A DNA stretch of 64,000 nucleotides from Galbibacter sp048266365 (GCF_048266365.1 NZ_JBLWZP010000008.1:1-64000); one strand, 5' to 3'. Numbered from the stretch's first letter, positions 25,027 through 34,447 are shown. A program made the numbers and translations. The notes: generated from the letters alone by a model not told the origin.

Positions 25027-26706
25027 ATGGCAGAAGAAGGAAAATCTTTAAATTTCATCGAACATATCATTGAAAATGACCTCAAAGAGGGATTTAGTAA
25101 AGATGAATTACGTTTTCGATTCCCACCAGAACCCAATGGCTACCTCCATATTGGACATGCTAGCTCTATTTGTTTAAATTTTGGGTTGGGTGAAAAATAC
25201 AATGCACCTGTGAACTTGCGCTTTGACGACACAAACCCTGCTAAGGAAGAACAGCAGTTTGTGGATGCTATTAAGCGCGATGTAGAATGGTTGGGATATC
25301 AATGGGATGAAGAGCGTTATGCTTCAGATTATTTTGATCAATTATACCAATGGGCTATTGAACTAATCAAACAGGGAAAGGCTTATGTAGATAGTCAAAC
25401 TTCGGAAGAAATTGCCACGCAAAAAGGTACACCTACTACTCCTGGACAGGAGAGTCCGTTTAGAAACCGTACTGTTGAAGAAAATTTGGAGCTTTTCGAG
25501 CAAATGAAAAATGGTGACTTTAAAGAAGGGGAGCACGTATTGCGTGCTAAAATTGACATGAAGGCATCCAATATGTTGATGAGGGATCCGATTATGTACC
25601 GTATTCTGCATAAGGCGCATCACAGGACGAACAATGATTGGTGTATTTATCCAATGTATGATTGGACTCACGGAGAGAGTGATTATATCGAGCAAGTATC
25701 CCACTCTTTTTGCACCTTGGAATTTGCGATGCACCGAGAACTCTATGAATGGTTTTTAGATCAGGTCTATACATCTTCGAAAGTAAAACCAAAACAACGT
25801 GAATTTGCCAGAAGAAATTTAAGTCATACCGTAGTTAGTAAACGAAAATTACTTCGCTTGGTTGAAGAAGGTGTTGTTAACGGTTGGGACGATCCAAGAA
25901 TGCCTACAATTTCCGGTTTAAAACGTCGTGGATACACTCCTGAATCCATTAAAAACTTTGCCGATACTATAGGTATCGCAAAACGTGACAATTTAATTGA
26001 TGTATCCCTATTGGAATTTCATGCTCGTGAGGATCTTAACAAAAAGGCACCTCGTATTATGGGTGTTCTAGATCCTTTAAAAATTGTCATCACCAATTAC
26101 CCGGAGAATCAAGAAGAGTTACTTGAGGCAGAAAATAATCCTGAAGAAGAGGTGCTTACATTCAGAGAAGTCCCTTTTTCCAGAGAACTCTATATTGAGA
26201 AAGAAGACTTTAGAGAAGAAGCTAACCGCAAGTTTTTCCGATTAAAACTAGGTGGTGAGGTTCGTCTAAAAAATGCCTATATCATAAAAGCTGAAAAAGC
26301 AATCAAGGATGATCTAGGTAATGTTATAGAAGTACATTGTACCTATGACCCACTTAGCAAAAGTGGCAGTGGAACGCCTGAGAGTCAGCGAAAAGTTAAA
26401 GGTACCTTACATTGGGTGTCTATTAAACACGCGATTGAAGTTGAAGTTCGCCAGTACGATCGTTTGTTTACCGTGGCAGAGCCCGATAGACAAGGTGAAA
26501 AGGATTTCTTGGAGTTTATAAATCCAGAATCATTGAAAATAATCAAAGGATTTATAGAACCTAGTGTTGCCAGTGCTAAGGAAGGAGATCATTTCCAATT
26601 CCAAAGACTTGGTTATTTTAACATAGATCCGGAAAGTAATGCAGAAAAACTGGTGTTTAACAAAACCGTTGGACTAAGAGATACTTGGGCTAAACTAGAC
26701 CAATAG
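25027..26706 (+). CDS. glnS: Glutaminyl-tRNA synthetase
   Basis: GlnS charges tRNA-Gln with glutamine. The class I signature HIGH is at residues 41-44 in PEPNGYLHIGHASS. The KMSKS-equivalent loop reads VVSKRK. A C-terminal anticodon-binding beta-barrel region follows, ending KTVGLRDTWAKL. The start at 25027 (MAEEGKSLNF) gives 559 residues, the usual length. A longer frame from 24949 would place the -7 box inside the coding region and add an unsupported hydrophobic leader. A strong terminator follows 23 bases after the stop. The gene is divergent from the spr operon. Confidence 0.97.
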   Translation: MAEEGKSLNFIEHIIENDLKEGFSKDELRFRFPPEPNGYLHIGHASSICLNFGLGEKYNAPVNLRFDDTNPAKEEQQFVDAIKRDVEWLGYQWDEERYASDYFDQLYQWAIELIKQGKAYVDSQTSEEIATQKGTPTTPGQESPFRNRTVEENLELFEQMKNGDFKEGEHVLRAKIDMKASNMLMRDPIMYRILHKAHHRTNNDWCIYPMYDWTHGESDYIEQVSHSFCTLEFAMHRELYEWFLDQVYTSSKVKPKQREFARRNLSHTVVSKRKLLRLVEEGVVNGWDDPRMPTISGLKRRGYTPESIKNFADTIGIAKRDNLIDVSLLEFHAREDLNKKAPRIMGVLDPLKIVITNYPENQEELLEAENNPEEEVLTFREVPFSRELYIEKEDFREEANRKFFRLKLGGEVRLKNAYIIKAEKAIKDDLGNVIEVHCTYDPLSKSGSGTPESQRKVKGTLHWVSIKHAIEVEVRQYDRLFTVAEPDRQGEKDFLEFINPESLKIIKGFIEPSVASAKEGDHFQFQRLGYFNIDPESNAEKLVFNKTVGLRDTWAKLDQ

Positions 26707-26729
26707 TTCGAAATTATAGATCTTACCAT

Positions 26730-26756
26730 AAGCACGCTTCGGCGTGCTTTTATATT
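26730..26756 (+). terminator. Rho-independent terminator of glnS
   Basis: A perfect 8-bp stem, AAGCACGC (26730-26737) with GCGTGCTT (26742-26749), is closed by the stable tetraloop TTCG and followed by TTATATTT. Confidence 0.9.
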
Positions 26757-26875
26757 TCTGTTAACATAAGCTGTTAAGAATAGGCTAAATAGGTTCAATT
26801 TTTAGTACAATCCCTTCAAATTTCGTAAATTAGGTATCAATAGGGGATTAATTTAATAAATAAAACTTTTTAGCT

Positions 26876-27220
26876 ATGTCAAACCAAACAGGTAATACGT
26901 TATTAGCGCTCTTAACCGGAGCCGCAATCGGAGCAGGAATAGGAATTTTATATGCTCCGGATAGAGGGGACAAAACCCGCGAAAAAATAAGAAAAAACGC
27001 CAAATCTGCTCAAAAAGAATTGGAAAAACAACTTAAGACTACCAAAACGAAGCTCACCTCTCAAGCCGAGAAAACTAGGGCGAACTTTGAGAACAAATTG
27101 GAAGAAACTCTTTCTACTATGAGTTATAAGGCTGATGATATCTTAGTCGCGCTAGAGGCTAAATTAGAAGACCTAAGAACTCAAAACGCCAAGCTTAAGA
27201 AAGAGACAACTTCTAAATAA
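26876..27220 (+). CDS. YtxH domain-containing protein
   Basis: This is a small 114-residue membrane-associated protein. It starts with a glycine-rich hydrophobic segment, LLTGAAIGAGIGILYAP (about residues 11-27), the hallmark of the YtxH family. A long, highly charged helical tail rich in Lys, Glu and Gln follows and is probably coiled-coil. YtxH proteins are often linked to general or envelope stress, but their biochemical function is unknown. It is the first gene of a tight three-gene set with a holin-like membrane protein and a DUF6327-like protein (6 and 26 bases apart), an arrangement common in flavobacteria. Confidence 0.85.
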   Translation: MSNQTGNTLLALLTGAAIGAGIGILYAPDRGDKTREKIRKNAKSAQKELEKQLKTTKTKLTSQAEKTRANFENKLEETLSTMSYKADDILVALEAKLEDLRTQNAKLKKETTSK

Positions 27221-27226
27221 TAGTTT

Positions 27227-27580
27227 ATGGCACTGAATAATCTCTCAGAAAATGTTGAGGGGCTCCATACGAGTACTCAGGAGTTCATCGAGAAGAATTA
27301 TGAGTACTACAGGCTTAGTATTTTTAAAAAATTAACCAAGGGCACCACGTCAATGATCACCTTTATGATCATTGGTGCGCTTTTGTTTGGTGCGCTACTA
27401 TTATTGACCTTTGCCATCGCCCTCTTTATTGGCAGTTGGCTTGATAACCTAGGTCTTGGCTTTTTAATTTTGGGAGGCTTTTACATTCTTATTGCCGTGA
27501 TTGTCTATTATGGATTCAGAAAAACCATAGAACGCAAAGTACTCATTAGAGCCTCTAAAGATTTTTTTGATAATGACTGA
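27227..27580 (+). CDS. Phage holin family (holin-X-like) small membrane protein
   Basis: The 117-residue protein has a charged N-terminal helix (about 1-38). Two strongly hydrophobic segments follow at about residues 42-66 and 74-94, then a basic C-terminal tail. The pattern fits the PF07332-type 'phage holin' family, which in Bacteroidetes chromosomes is generally not phage-borne. Its position between a YtxH gene and a DUF6327-like gene, with no phage genes nearby, argues for an envelope-maintenance or stress role rather than lysis. Confidence 0.75.
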   Translation: MALNNLSENVEGLHTSTQEFIEKNYEYYRLSIFKKLTKGTTSMITFMIIGALLFGALLLLTFAIALFIGSWLDNLGLGFLILGGFYILIAVIVYYGFRKTIERKVLIRASKDFFDND

Positions 27581-27606
27581 TCCAAGAGATCACTAAACCG
27601 GATACC

Positions 27607-27810
27607 ATGAAAATTTACACTTCATTTGATGAAATAGACAGGGATATTAAGGTGCTGAAGTTACAGAAGGAAATTTCTAAAGAAGAAATCAAACTTAGTT
27701 ATAACAGTTTAAAAGACGATTTTAGCTTTTTAAACGTTGTAAGTAAAACGGCTGGTGCAGTTATCCAAAAAGCCCTAACCTTTAGGCTCTTGAGAAAATT
27801 GATAAAATAA
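27607..27810 (+). CDS. DUF6327-like small protein
   Basis: This short 67-residue protein begins MKIYTSFDEIDRDIKVLKLQ. It has a charged helical N-terminal half and a basic C-terminus (FRLLRKLIK). It is the last gene of the YtxH-holin cassette, 26 bases after the holin-like gene. I recognise it as the DUF6327-type family found in this setting; its function is unknown. The N-terminal Asp/Glu-rich and C-terminal basic helices suggest a membrane-peripheral helper. Confidence 0.7.
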   Translation: MKIYTSFDEIDRDIKVLKLQKEISKEEIKLSYNSLKDDFSFLNVVSKTAGAVIQKALTFRLLRKLIK

Positions 27811-27866
27811 GTCTACCACAAATAAGTAAACCCCCCACCTGCTGGGAAGTCTGCGCAGGCTTAAAA

Positions 27867-27908
27867 CAGAAAACGTTGCTGTGAAGTATAATTCAGCAAC
27901 GTTTTCTG
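27867..27908. terminator. Bidirectional terminator hairpin
   Basis: A perfect 15-bp stem (27867-27881 with 27894-27908) has a 12-base loop. The outer arm ends supply A/T runs on both sides. It lies between two convergent transcription units, so it probably ends both. Confidence 0.8.
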
Positions 27909-27950
27909 TACTTTATGATAAGGCAAACCTTAACTTACTTTAAGCTTTCT

Positions 27951-28877
27951 CTATTGTTCGCCTTCTTTCTTTTTGTTGTGTTTTTTCATCGCCTCACCAA
28001 TTTGGTTACTTGCAGTAAACGAAGCTACCATATTGTTAAGCATATCACTACCTGCCTGAGGAGAGTTCGGTAATAAAATAAGGTTACTGTTGGTCGTCTC
28101 TCCTATGGCTTGCAAGGTATCGTAATGCTGAGTAACCACAATCAGCGCTGAGGCCTCTTGGGAATTTATCCCCACCTTGTTCAAGACTTCAACGGACTCT
28201 TCCAAACCGCGAGCAATTTCACGACGCTGATCAGCAATACCTTGACCTTGAAGTCGTTTACTCTCAGCCTCTGCTTTTGCTTTTTCAACGATCAAAATTC
28301 GAGCGGCATCCCCTTCAAATTGAGCGGCGATTTTCTCGCGTTCTGAAGCGTTAATTCGGTTCATCGCATGTTTCACCTGTTGGTCAGGATCAATATCGGT
28401 TACAAGCGTTTTAATGATGTCAAAACCGTAGGCTAACATGGCTTCTTGAAGCTCAGCCTTAACTGCAATAGCAATATCATCCTTTTTGACAAAAACGTCA
28501 TCCAATTTCATTTTAGGAACCTCTGCCCTTACCACGTCAAACACATAAGAGGTAATTTGCTCATGAGGATATTCCAGTTTATAGAAAGCTTCATAAACTT
28601 TTTCCCTAATAACAACGTATTGAACGGATATTTTGAGCTTTACAAAAACATCATCGAGAGTTTTCGTCTCTACGATAACATCAAGCTGCTGAATTTTAAG
28701 ACTTAATCGCCCGGCAATACGGTCGACGATTGGAATTTTAAGTTGTAGTCCGGAATTTCGAATACTGTGAAATTTGCCGAAACGTTCTAGAGCAACAGCG
28801 GTTTGTTGCTTGACTATAAAGAAGGCGCTAAAAAAAACAATAAGGCCAACGAATGCTAACGGAATAAGAAGATACAT
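27951..28877 (-). CDS. SPFH/Band 7 (stomatin-like) membrane protein
   Basis: The 308-residue protein has one N-terminal transmembrane helix (about residues 3-22) followed by a Band 7 domain (AVALERFGKFHSIRNSGLQ onward). A helical region rich in Ala, Glu and Arg (about 175-225) follows, typical of prohibitin/stomatin/HflK-C family oligomers. Such proteins scaffold membrane microdomains and protease complexes. The C-terminal segment LILLPNSPQAGSDMLNNMV resembles bacterial slipin-type members. The gene is monocistronic, with gltX 103 bases upstream on the same strand. No client protein can be inferred from the neighbours. Confidence 0.88.
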   Translation of the reverse strand: MYLLIPLAFVGLIVFFSAFFIVKQQTAVALERFGKFHSIRNSGLQLKIPIVDRIAGRLSLKIQQLDVIVETKTLDDVFVKLKISVQYVVIREKVYEAFYKLEYPHEQITSYVFDVVRAEVPKMKLDDVFVKKDDIAIAVKAELQEAMLAYGFDIIKTLVTDIDPDQQVKHAMNRINASEREKIAAQFEGDAARILIVEKAKAEAESKRLQGQGIADQRREIARGLEESVEVLNKVGINSQEASALIVVTQHYDTLQAIGETTNSNLILLPNSPQAGSDMLNNMVASFTASNQIGEAMKKHNKKKEGEQ

Positions 28878-28980
28878 CTGAATAAATTTTAGGTTAATTG
28901 CCGTTAAAATACAACTTTTAAAATTAGAATCTAAGCAAAATTCACTCAGATGTGTCTCTGGGTTGAAACCCTCAAAAAAA

Positions 28981-30534
28981 TTAACCCAATACCTCTACTG
29001 CCTCCTGTATTCTAGCAATGGTTTGCTGCTTACCAATTAAGGCTATAATATCAAATACATGAGGACCTTTCATTTCTCCAACAAGTGCTAAACGCAGCGG
29101 TGGCATCACTTGACCAAATCCCAGTCCTTTCTCGGAAATCCAAGCTTTTACGGTGTCTTCAATGGTTTGTGAATCAAAGTCCTTAACATTGAAAATCACA
29201 TTTGATACTTCCACCATATAGCCAGCTGTATGCTCCTTCCATTGCTTTTTTACCGCTTTTTCTTGGAAGGCATCAGGTGCTTTCAAGAAAAAATCGCCCT
29301 CTATAGCGAGTTCCTTAACAAAATTCACCCGTTCTTTCAATAGTCCGACTACTGCAGATAGGTAAGTTGTTTCAAGAACGGAGTCATCAAGATCAGCAGG
29401 TGCATCGGTAGCATTTTCCAGATAATTGCGAAGTTCAACTGCTAGATCATCATTAGATTTGTTTTGGAGATATTGGTGATTATACCATTTGGTTTTATCC
29501 GGGTCGAAACGAGCTCCGGATTTCTGTACCTTCTCTAATTCAAAGGCTTGAACAAGCTCTTCTAAATTAAACAGTTCCTGTTCTGTTCCGGGATTCCAAC
29601 CTAAAAAGGCCAAGAAATTAACCACAGCCTCGTTATAATATCCTTCTTCTCTATAACCACTAGCCACCTCGCCTGTTTCAGGGTCTGTCCATTGTAATGG
29701 GAACACTGGGAATCCTAACTTATCACCGTCTCGTTTGCTTAATTTACCCTTACCAACTGACTTTAGAATCAATGGTAAATGTGCAAATTCAGGGGCATCC
29801 CATCCAAAAGCGCGATACAACAAGACGTGTAAAGCCATAGACGGTAACCACTCCTCTCCACGTATAACATGAGTAATGTCCATGAGATGATCATCAACGA
29901 TATTTGCCAAATGATAGGTAGGCATTCCATCGCTTTTGAATAACACCTTGTCATCTAAAATATTAGTATCAATCGTTATGTTTCCACGAATCATGTCCTT
30001 TAACACAAGAGTCTCACCTTGAGGTGATTTGAAACGTATCACATAGGGATCCCCTGCACTAATTCGCTGTTGTACCTGCTCTTCTGATAAAGAAAGTGAA
30101 TTTGGCAAGCCCTCACGAGAGGTCCAATTATATGTAAACTTGCCACCATCCGTCTCAGATTTTTCTCTTTGTGCATCTAATTCCTCCGGAGTATCAAATG
30201 CGTAGTACGCCCAACCACTACTCAAGAGTTGTTCAGCGTAGTTTTTATAGAGTTCCTTACGATCACTTTGGCGGAATGGGCCGTACTTCTCTTGAATATC
30301 AGCAGGAGAGTCAGGACCTTGATCATAAGGTATGTTCAACCATTTCAGCGCTTCAATGATATATGTTTCTGCGCCTTCTACATAGCGTTTTTGATCCGTA
30401 TCTTCAATACGCAGAATAAAATCACCTCCATGTTTTTTGGCAAATAAATAATTGAACAAAGCCGTTCTAACACCTCCTATATGTAAAGGTCCTGTCGGAC
30501 TTGGTGCAAATCGCACCCTAACGCGTGTACTCAT
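28981..30534 (-). CDS. gltX: Glutamyl-tRNA synthetase
   Basis: GltX charges tRNA-Glu. The class I signature appears as HIGG at residues 18-21 (RFAPSPTGPLHIGG). The second signature is KLSKR in the GKGKLSKRDGDKLG segment. Starting at the ATG at 30534 (MSTRVRVRFAP) gives 517 residues, the usual bacterial length. The upstream in-frame ATG at 30552 lies inside a -7 box and would add MPKIIL. Since glnS is also present in this window, a GatCAB-dependent route for Gln-tRNA need not be assumed. Confidence 0.97.
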   Translation of the reverse strand: MSTRVRVRFAPSPTGPLHIGGVRTALFNYLFAKKHGGDFILRIEDTDQKRYVEGAETYIIEALKWLNIPYDQGPDSPADIQEKYGPFRQSDRKELYKNYAEQLLSSGWAYYAFDTPEELDAQREKSETDGGKFTYNWTSREGLPNSLSLSEEQVQQRISAGDPYVIRFKSPQGETLVLKDMIRGNITIDTNILDDKVLFKSDGMPTYHLANIVDDHLMDITHVIRGEEWLPSMALHVLLYRAFGWDAPEFAHLPLILKSVGKGKLSKRDGDKLGFPVFPLQWTDPETGEVASGYREEGYYNEAVVNFLAFLGWNPGTEQELFNLEELVQAFELEKVQKSGARFDPDKTKWYNHQYLQNKSNDDLAVELRNYLENATDAPADLDDSVLETTYLSAVVGLLKERVNFVKELAIEGDFFLKAPDAFQEKAVKKQWKEHTAGYMVEVSNVIFNVKDFDSQTIEDTVKAWISEKGLGFGQVMPPLRLALVGEMKGPHVFDIIALIGKQQTIARIQEAVEVLG

Positions 30535-30549
30535 CAGAATAATTTTTGG

Positions 30550-30557
30550 CAAAGATA
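30550..30557 (-). promoter_or_regulatory. -7 box for gltX
   Basis: TATCTTTG on the minus strand fits TAnnTTTG and lies 15 bases before the ATG at 30534. It therefore supports that start over the longer frame. No clear -33 TTG is visible. Confidence 0.45.
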
Positions 30558-30692
30558 ACAGTTTTTATAGGGATTCTTAAAGAAGGTTTTTTAGGATTGA
30601 TTAGTGTTAATAATACATTTTTCAAATGTAGTGGGAACTTTATTGAAACAAAAATAGTATCTTGAAATCCAAAATCGTTAAATCCCAGCAAT

Positions 30693-32045
30693 GTGAAAAC
30701 AAAAAACACCAGAAGAACATTTATTAAAAACTCCAGCTTGGCCGTAGCCGGACTAGGAATGTCAAACCTTATTACTGCCCAAAGCGCGAATGAACTCTTT
30801 AAAAATATTGCACCTAGTGACAGACTTAATTTTGGTGTCATTGGATGTAATGGAATGGGTTGGGCTGATTTGACCGCTCATCTTAAAATACCAGGTGTAC
30901 AATGCGTCGCAATGGCGGATGTGGATCAAAGTGTTTTAGACAGAAGAGCTTCAGATTTAAAGAAGTTAGGACATAACAACAAAGTCTCCTTATATAAAGA
31001 TTACCGGAAGCTATTAGAAAACAAGGATGTAGACGCTGTAATCATAGGTACACCTGACCACTGGCATTGTTTAAACTTTGTCGACGCTTGTCAGGCAGGT
31101 AAACATGTTTATGTTGAAAAACCGCTAGCAAACAGTATTGAAGAATGCAACCTTATGGTAAAAGCTGCCCAAAAGCACAATACCATCGCACAAGTAGGAC
31201 AATGGCAAAGAAGTGGATCCCAATACAGAAAGGCAGCCGAATACATAGATTCAGGAGCACTTGGAAACATCCGTTTGGTAAAATGTTGGGCCTATCAGGG
31301 ATGGATGAAACCAATACCTGTAGTTGCCGATAGTCAGCCACCACAGGGCGTTGACTACAATATGTGGTTAGGGCCGGCACCAAAACGGAATTTCAATCAG
31401 AACAGATTCCATTTTAATTTCAGATGGTTCTGGGATTATGCCGGAGGTCTAATGACCGATTGGGGTGTTCACGAAATTGATATCGCTTTAAAAATAATGA
31501 AGGTCTCTGCTCCAAAATCCATAATGGCTTCAGGAGGAAAATTAGCCTATCCAAATGATGCTTCAGAAACACCGGATACCTTACAAACTGTTTTTGAATA
31601 TGAAAATTTCAATTTGCTGTGGGAACACGCAACCGGAATTAATCAAGGAAACTACGGAAGAACAGAGGGTATTGCCTTTATCGGTAACAACGGAACCTTA
31701 GTGGTCGACCGTCAGGGATGGGAAGTGATGCCGGAGTACAATTATAAAGATGGTAAACGTGACCCAAAAACATCTCAAATAGAATTGACTAAAAAATCCA
31801 ATGAAGCACTTGATGATCATGCTCAAAACTTTGTTGACGTAATCAAAGGAAACAGTAAAGAACTTCATTGTAGCGTTGATAAGGGAGCTATTTCTGCGAT
31901 TAATGCCCACATGGGAAATATTGCCTATAAGACCGGTGAAAAAATTTACTGGGACAAGGAAAAGAATCAGTTTAAAAACAATGATGCAGCTAACGAGCTC
32001 GTCAAAGCTCATTATCACAATGGATGGGAGTTACCAAAAGTGTAA
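30693..32045 (+). CDS. Gfo/Idh/MocA family oxidoreductase with Tat signal
   Basis: The 450-residue NAD(P)-dependent oxidoreductase has an N-terminal twin-arginine signal (RRTFIKNSSLAVAG, about residues 7-20) ending in ITAQ. A Rossmann fold follows (GVIGCNGMG, about 48-56), then the family motif EKP in VYVEKPLANS and a C-terminal Gfo/Idh domain. Tat export implies that it folds with its cofactor before reaching the periplasm. Relatives act on sugars or inositols, some as glycoside hydrolases by an oxidation/elimination route. The substrate is unknown. The start is GTG at 30693; the ATG two bases upstream is out of frame and meets TGA at once. Confidence 0.9.
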   Translation: MKTKNTRRTFIKNSSLAVAGLGMSNLITAQSANELFKNIAPSDRLNFGVIGCNGMGWADLTAHLKIPGVQCVAMADVDQSVLDRRASDLKKLGHNNKVSLYKDYRKLLENKDVDAVIIGTPDHWHCLNFVDACQAGKHVYVEKPLANSIEECNLMVKAAQKHNTIAQVGQWQRSGSQYRKAAEYIDSGALGNIRLVKCWAYQGWMKPIPVVADSQPPQGVDYNMWLGPAPKRNFNQNRFHFNFRWFWDYAGGLMTDWGVHEIDIALKIMKVSAPKSIMASGGKLAYPNDASETPDTLQTVFEYENFNLLWEHATGINQGNYGRTEGIAFIGNNGTLVVDRQGWEVMPEYNYKDGKRDPKTSQIELTKKSNEALDDHAQNFVDVIKGNSKELHCSVDKGAISAINAHMGNIAYKTGEKIYWDKEKNQFKNNDAANELVKAHYHNGWELPKV

Positions 32046-32085
32046 CTTTGGCATTCAGTGCTAAAACTAAATAAATAACTAACAT

Positions 32086-32122
32086 AAACGGCAGTGTCTC
32101 CCTAGTGGAAACACTGCCGTTT
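32086..32122. terminator. Terminator between convergent genes
   Basis: The 12-bp arms AAACGGCAGTGT (32086-32097) and ACACTGCCGTTT (32111-32122) are a perfect inverted repeat with a 13-base loop that can partly extend the stem. It lies between the oxidoreductase gene and the convergent C1 peptidase gene. Confidence 0.8.
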
Positions 32123-32143
32123 ACTATTACAAACAAATGCGTT

Positions 32144-33316
32144 TTACCCTTTTAATATACCCTTTGGTATACCATCTTTGTTTAGGTATAATGAATTGGT
32201 TTTTAAAAGAATGTAATTTTTTGTGACATATAAATACCCTTGATGGTCATTCCCGGTACCCCAAGAATTTTTCACTATATAGTACTCTCTATTATTTTGA
32301 TCCTTTGCCTTTCCAACAATTTGCATTGCATGATCATCTGTAGTGGAATAATTATCAAAAGCTTGATTTCTCATGTCCTCGCTAATGGCCGATTCTGCTT
32401 TAGGTCCATTAAACATGGTTTGACGATCCTCAGCACTCATATCTCTATATGATACTTCAGGGACATAAGCGATTCCATTTTTCCAACTAAAATACTTTTC
32501 ACTTACATCAGCCGCCCAACCTACAGTGTACCCTTCTTCTAAGGCATTGTCAATTATGGAGACAAAGTCGTTCATAGTTACGTTATAAGCGTAATCAAAG
32601 CTCCAGTTATCCGGAACAGGAATAAAAACTTCTTGATATAAAGGCTCATGACCTAAAGCGACCAACTCGACAAAAGATTCTGCTTTTACACCAATAACCT
32701 CATGTGCAAAGGACTTAGGAGTATATGTTTTCCCTTGATATTCAAATGATTCTGGTACCGCTCCTAAATAACTGTCTAAAATTGCAGTAAAGGCAGTTAG
32801 CCAATTTGGCGTTAGAGTTCCATTCTTATTCTGAATGATCCCGTCCAAAAACCCTTTAAGTGCAGATTGCATTTCACCAAAACGGTTGATATCAGTGCCA
32901 TAATTCAGGCCGGTATAAACTTCCTGCGGCAAGGCACCGTATTGCTGATAAATATTTACAACATCATGTAAAAGTCCTCCATCACCCCAATTCAGATTAC
33001 CGTGCATTCTCACATAATTCTTTGCCTTTTCAATATACACGCAACGCGCGGTGTAAATCTCTGAAATATCCACCGCTTGTTTTCCTTCGCGAAGCATTTC
33101 AGATTCTAGTAGTGCATTTCCGGCATAACTCCAACAAGTCCCACTGCTTCCCTGATTTTTTATAGAAGTTCGTTCCAAATTCATAACGGGTTTAAAAATA
33201 AAACCTTCCTTAGCTGCAAGTGAAGTGTTATTCTCTAAGGCATTTATGAGATCGTCCTGAGCGTGAACTCCTAGAGTCAGCAAGGCCAACCCCGCCGCTA
33301 AACATATTTTTTTCAT
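32144..33316 (-). CDS. Secreted C1 (papain-like, bleomycin hydrolase/aminopeptidase C-type) cysteine peptidase
   Basis: The 390-residue product has a signal peptide ending VHAQ (about residue 20). The papain-like triad is readable: oxyanion Gln55 and Cys61 in IKNQGSSGTCWSY, His329 in DDHAMQIVG, and Asn350 in VKNSWG. The spacing and the long region between Cys and His fit the C1B (PepC/bleomycin hydrolase) group rather than short papains. Those are usually cytosolic, so export here is notable but common in Bacteroidetes. It probably acts as an amino- or dipeptidyl-peptidase in the periplasm or outside. Transcription appears monocistronic. Confidence 0.88.
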   Translation of the reverse strand: MKKICLAAGLALLTLGVHAQDDLINALENNTSLAAKEGFIFKPVMNLERTSIKNQGSSGTCWSYAGNALLESEMLREGKQAVDISEIYTARCVYIEKAKNYVRMHGNLNWGDGGLLHDVVNIYQQYGALPQEVYTGLNYGTDINRFGEMQSALKGFLDGIIQNKNGTLTPNWLTAFTAILDSYLGAVPESFEYQGKTYTPKSFAHEVIGVKAESFVELVALGHEPLYQEVFIPVPDNWSFDYAYNVTMNDFVSIIDNALEEGYTVGWAADVSEKYFSWKNGIAYVPEVSYRDMSAEDRQTMFNGPKAESAISEDMRNQAFDNYSTTDDHAMQIVGKAKDQNNREYYIVKNSWGTGNDHQGYLYVTKNYILLKTNSLYLNKDGIPKGILKG

Positions 33317-33484
33317 CGATTACTATAGTTTAATTTAACGGCCCAATTTACAGAATTATCACAAAAAGGGCTCATAATTTTATAATTTAATTTTCCCTGC
33401 GATGTTGATAAAACCATAAGAAATACGGATCTGAGAGAAATTATATGATTGCACAATCAAATCCTAAGGCACACCTGATGCAGT

Positions 33485-34447
33485 TTACAATTTAAACTCT
33501 GCCCAAAGCGGATAATGGTCGGACAACAAATAAGACAAACTGAGCTTCGATATATCTCTATTTGTCAAAGCTTTACCTACAAAATCATAGTTTCCACCAT
33601 CAATAAATTCAAGCGATAATTTAGGTTGATTCCCAGAGCCGTTAAACCAGGCGATCTGATCGTAGTATTTGGTCTGATTAAAAATGGATCGTGTTGTATT
33701 ATCATTCTGTAGTTCCGCAGGAATATACAAGCCTTCAGAAAGGAAGGTTCTATCCAATAAATCTCCCCTTTGATCGATATTAAAATCACCCAAAGCGATA
33801 AGGTTTTGATGGTAGGCATGTATGTCTGATGACCAATCTGAAAGCCATTTTGCTATTCCCTTTAGTTCCTTAATCCTATCGGATGATTTTTTACCATACA
33901 GAATATGCAAAGTAACCAAGATGAAGGTTTGTGTATTAGAGCGGAAGGATACAGCGTAGGGGGTGCGCACAAATTGTTCGTCAAGTGCTTGTTGACTTGC
34001 TGTTTGGGTCCATTCATTTGGAACTACCAATTCTCCGGCTAATCCTGAAAGTTGTACACGCCGAGTATCAAATAGATAGGCCATCCGCTCTCCATTTCCT
34101 GAATCTCCTTTGGTTACATCTGTTAGTATTAATGACCAGTTATCCCCTAATATTTTCAAGGTATCCCGAAGAGCCCGTATATTGGCCTTTACTTCTTGAA
34201 TCGCAATAACATCAAATCTTTGAATAATCTCAGCGATACATAAAATCGATTGTAAATCCCGTTTGGGACTGTCCTCTTCTTCACTGACCCACTTTCGGGT
34301 AAGATTACCGAATGCACGAATGTTCCACGTGGCGATCAACAAGTTTCTGTCCAATTCCTTGAATGGAATTTTAAGGTCAAGATCTTGTTTCAACAGCTCA
34401 AGGTTTTGCTGAACTTCAATTGGTGGGATATCAAATATAGTTGGCAT
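33485..34447 (-). CDS. Endonuclease/exonuclease/phosphatase (EEP) family protein
   Basis: The 320-residue protein has the DNase I-like EEP fold. Readable motifs are IATWNIRAFG (about 48-57), the metal-binding Glu in VIAIQEVKAN, the DFN motif in LIALGDFNIDQRG, and the C-terminal SDHYPLWAEF with the catalytic Asp-His pair. No signal peptide is visible, so it is probably cytosolic. Substrate may be nucleic acid or a phosphoester and cannot be decided from sequence. It stands alone, divergent from the DUF4175 gene. Confidence 0.85.
   Translation of the reverse strand: MPTIFDIPPIEVQQNLELLKQDLDLKIPFKELDRNLLIATWNIRAFGNLTRKWVSEEEDSPKRDLQSILCIAEIIQRFDVIAIQEVKANIRALRDTLKILGDNWSLILTDVTKGDSGNGERMAYLFDTRRVQLSGLAGELVVPNEWTQTASQQALDEQFVRTPYAVSFRSNTQTFILVTLHILYGKKSSDRIKELKGIAKWLSDWSSDIHAYHQNLIALGDFNIDQRGDLLDRTFLSEGLYIPAELQNDNTTRSIFNQTKYYDQIAWFNGSGNQPKLSLEFIDGGNYDFVGKALTNRDISKLSLSYLLSDHYPLWAEFKL

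Noticed and set aside
27227..27580. Phage holin indicating a prophage
   Set aside because: No phage structural, integrase or lysis genes nearby; the family is widespread as a chromosomal membrane protein.
34321..34332. Partial parS-like sequence TGTTCCACGTGG
   Set aside because: Only 12 of 16 positions match and it encodes the conserved ATWNIR motif of the EEP protein.
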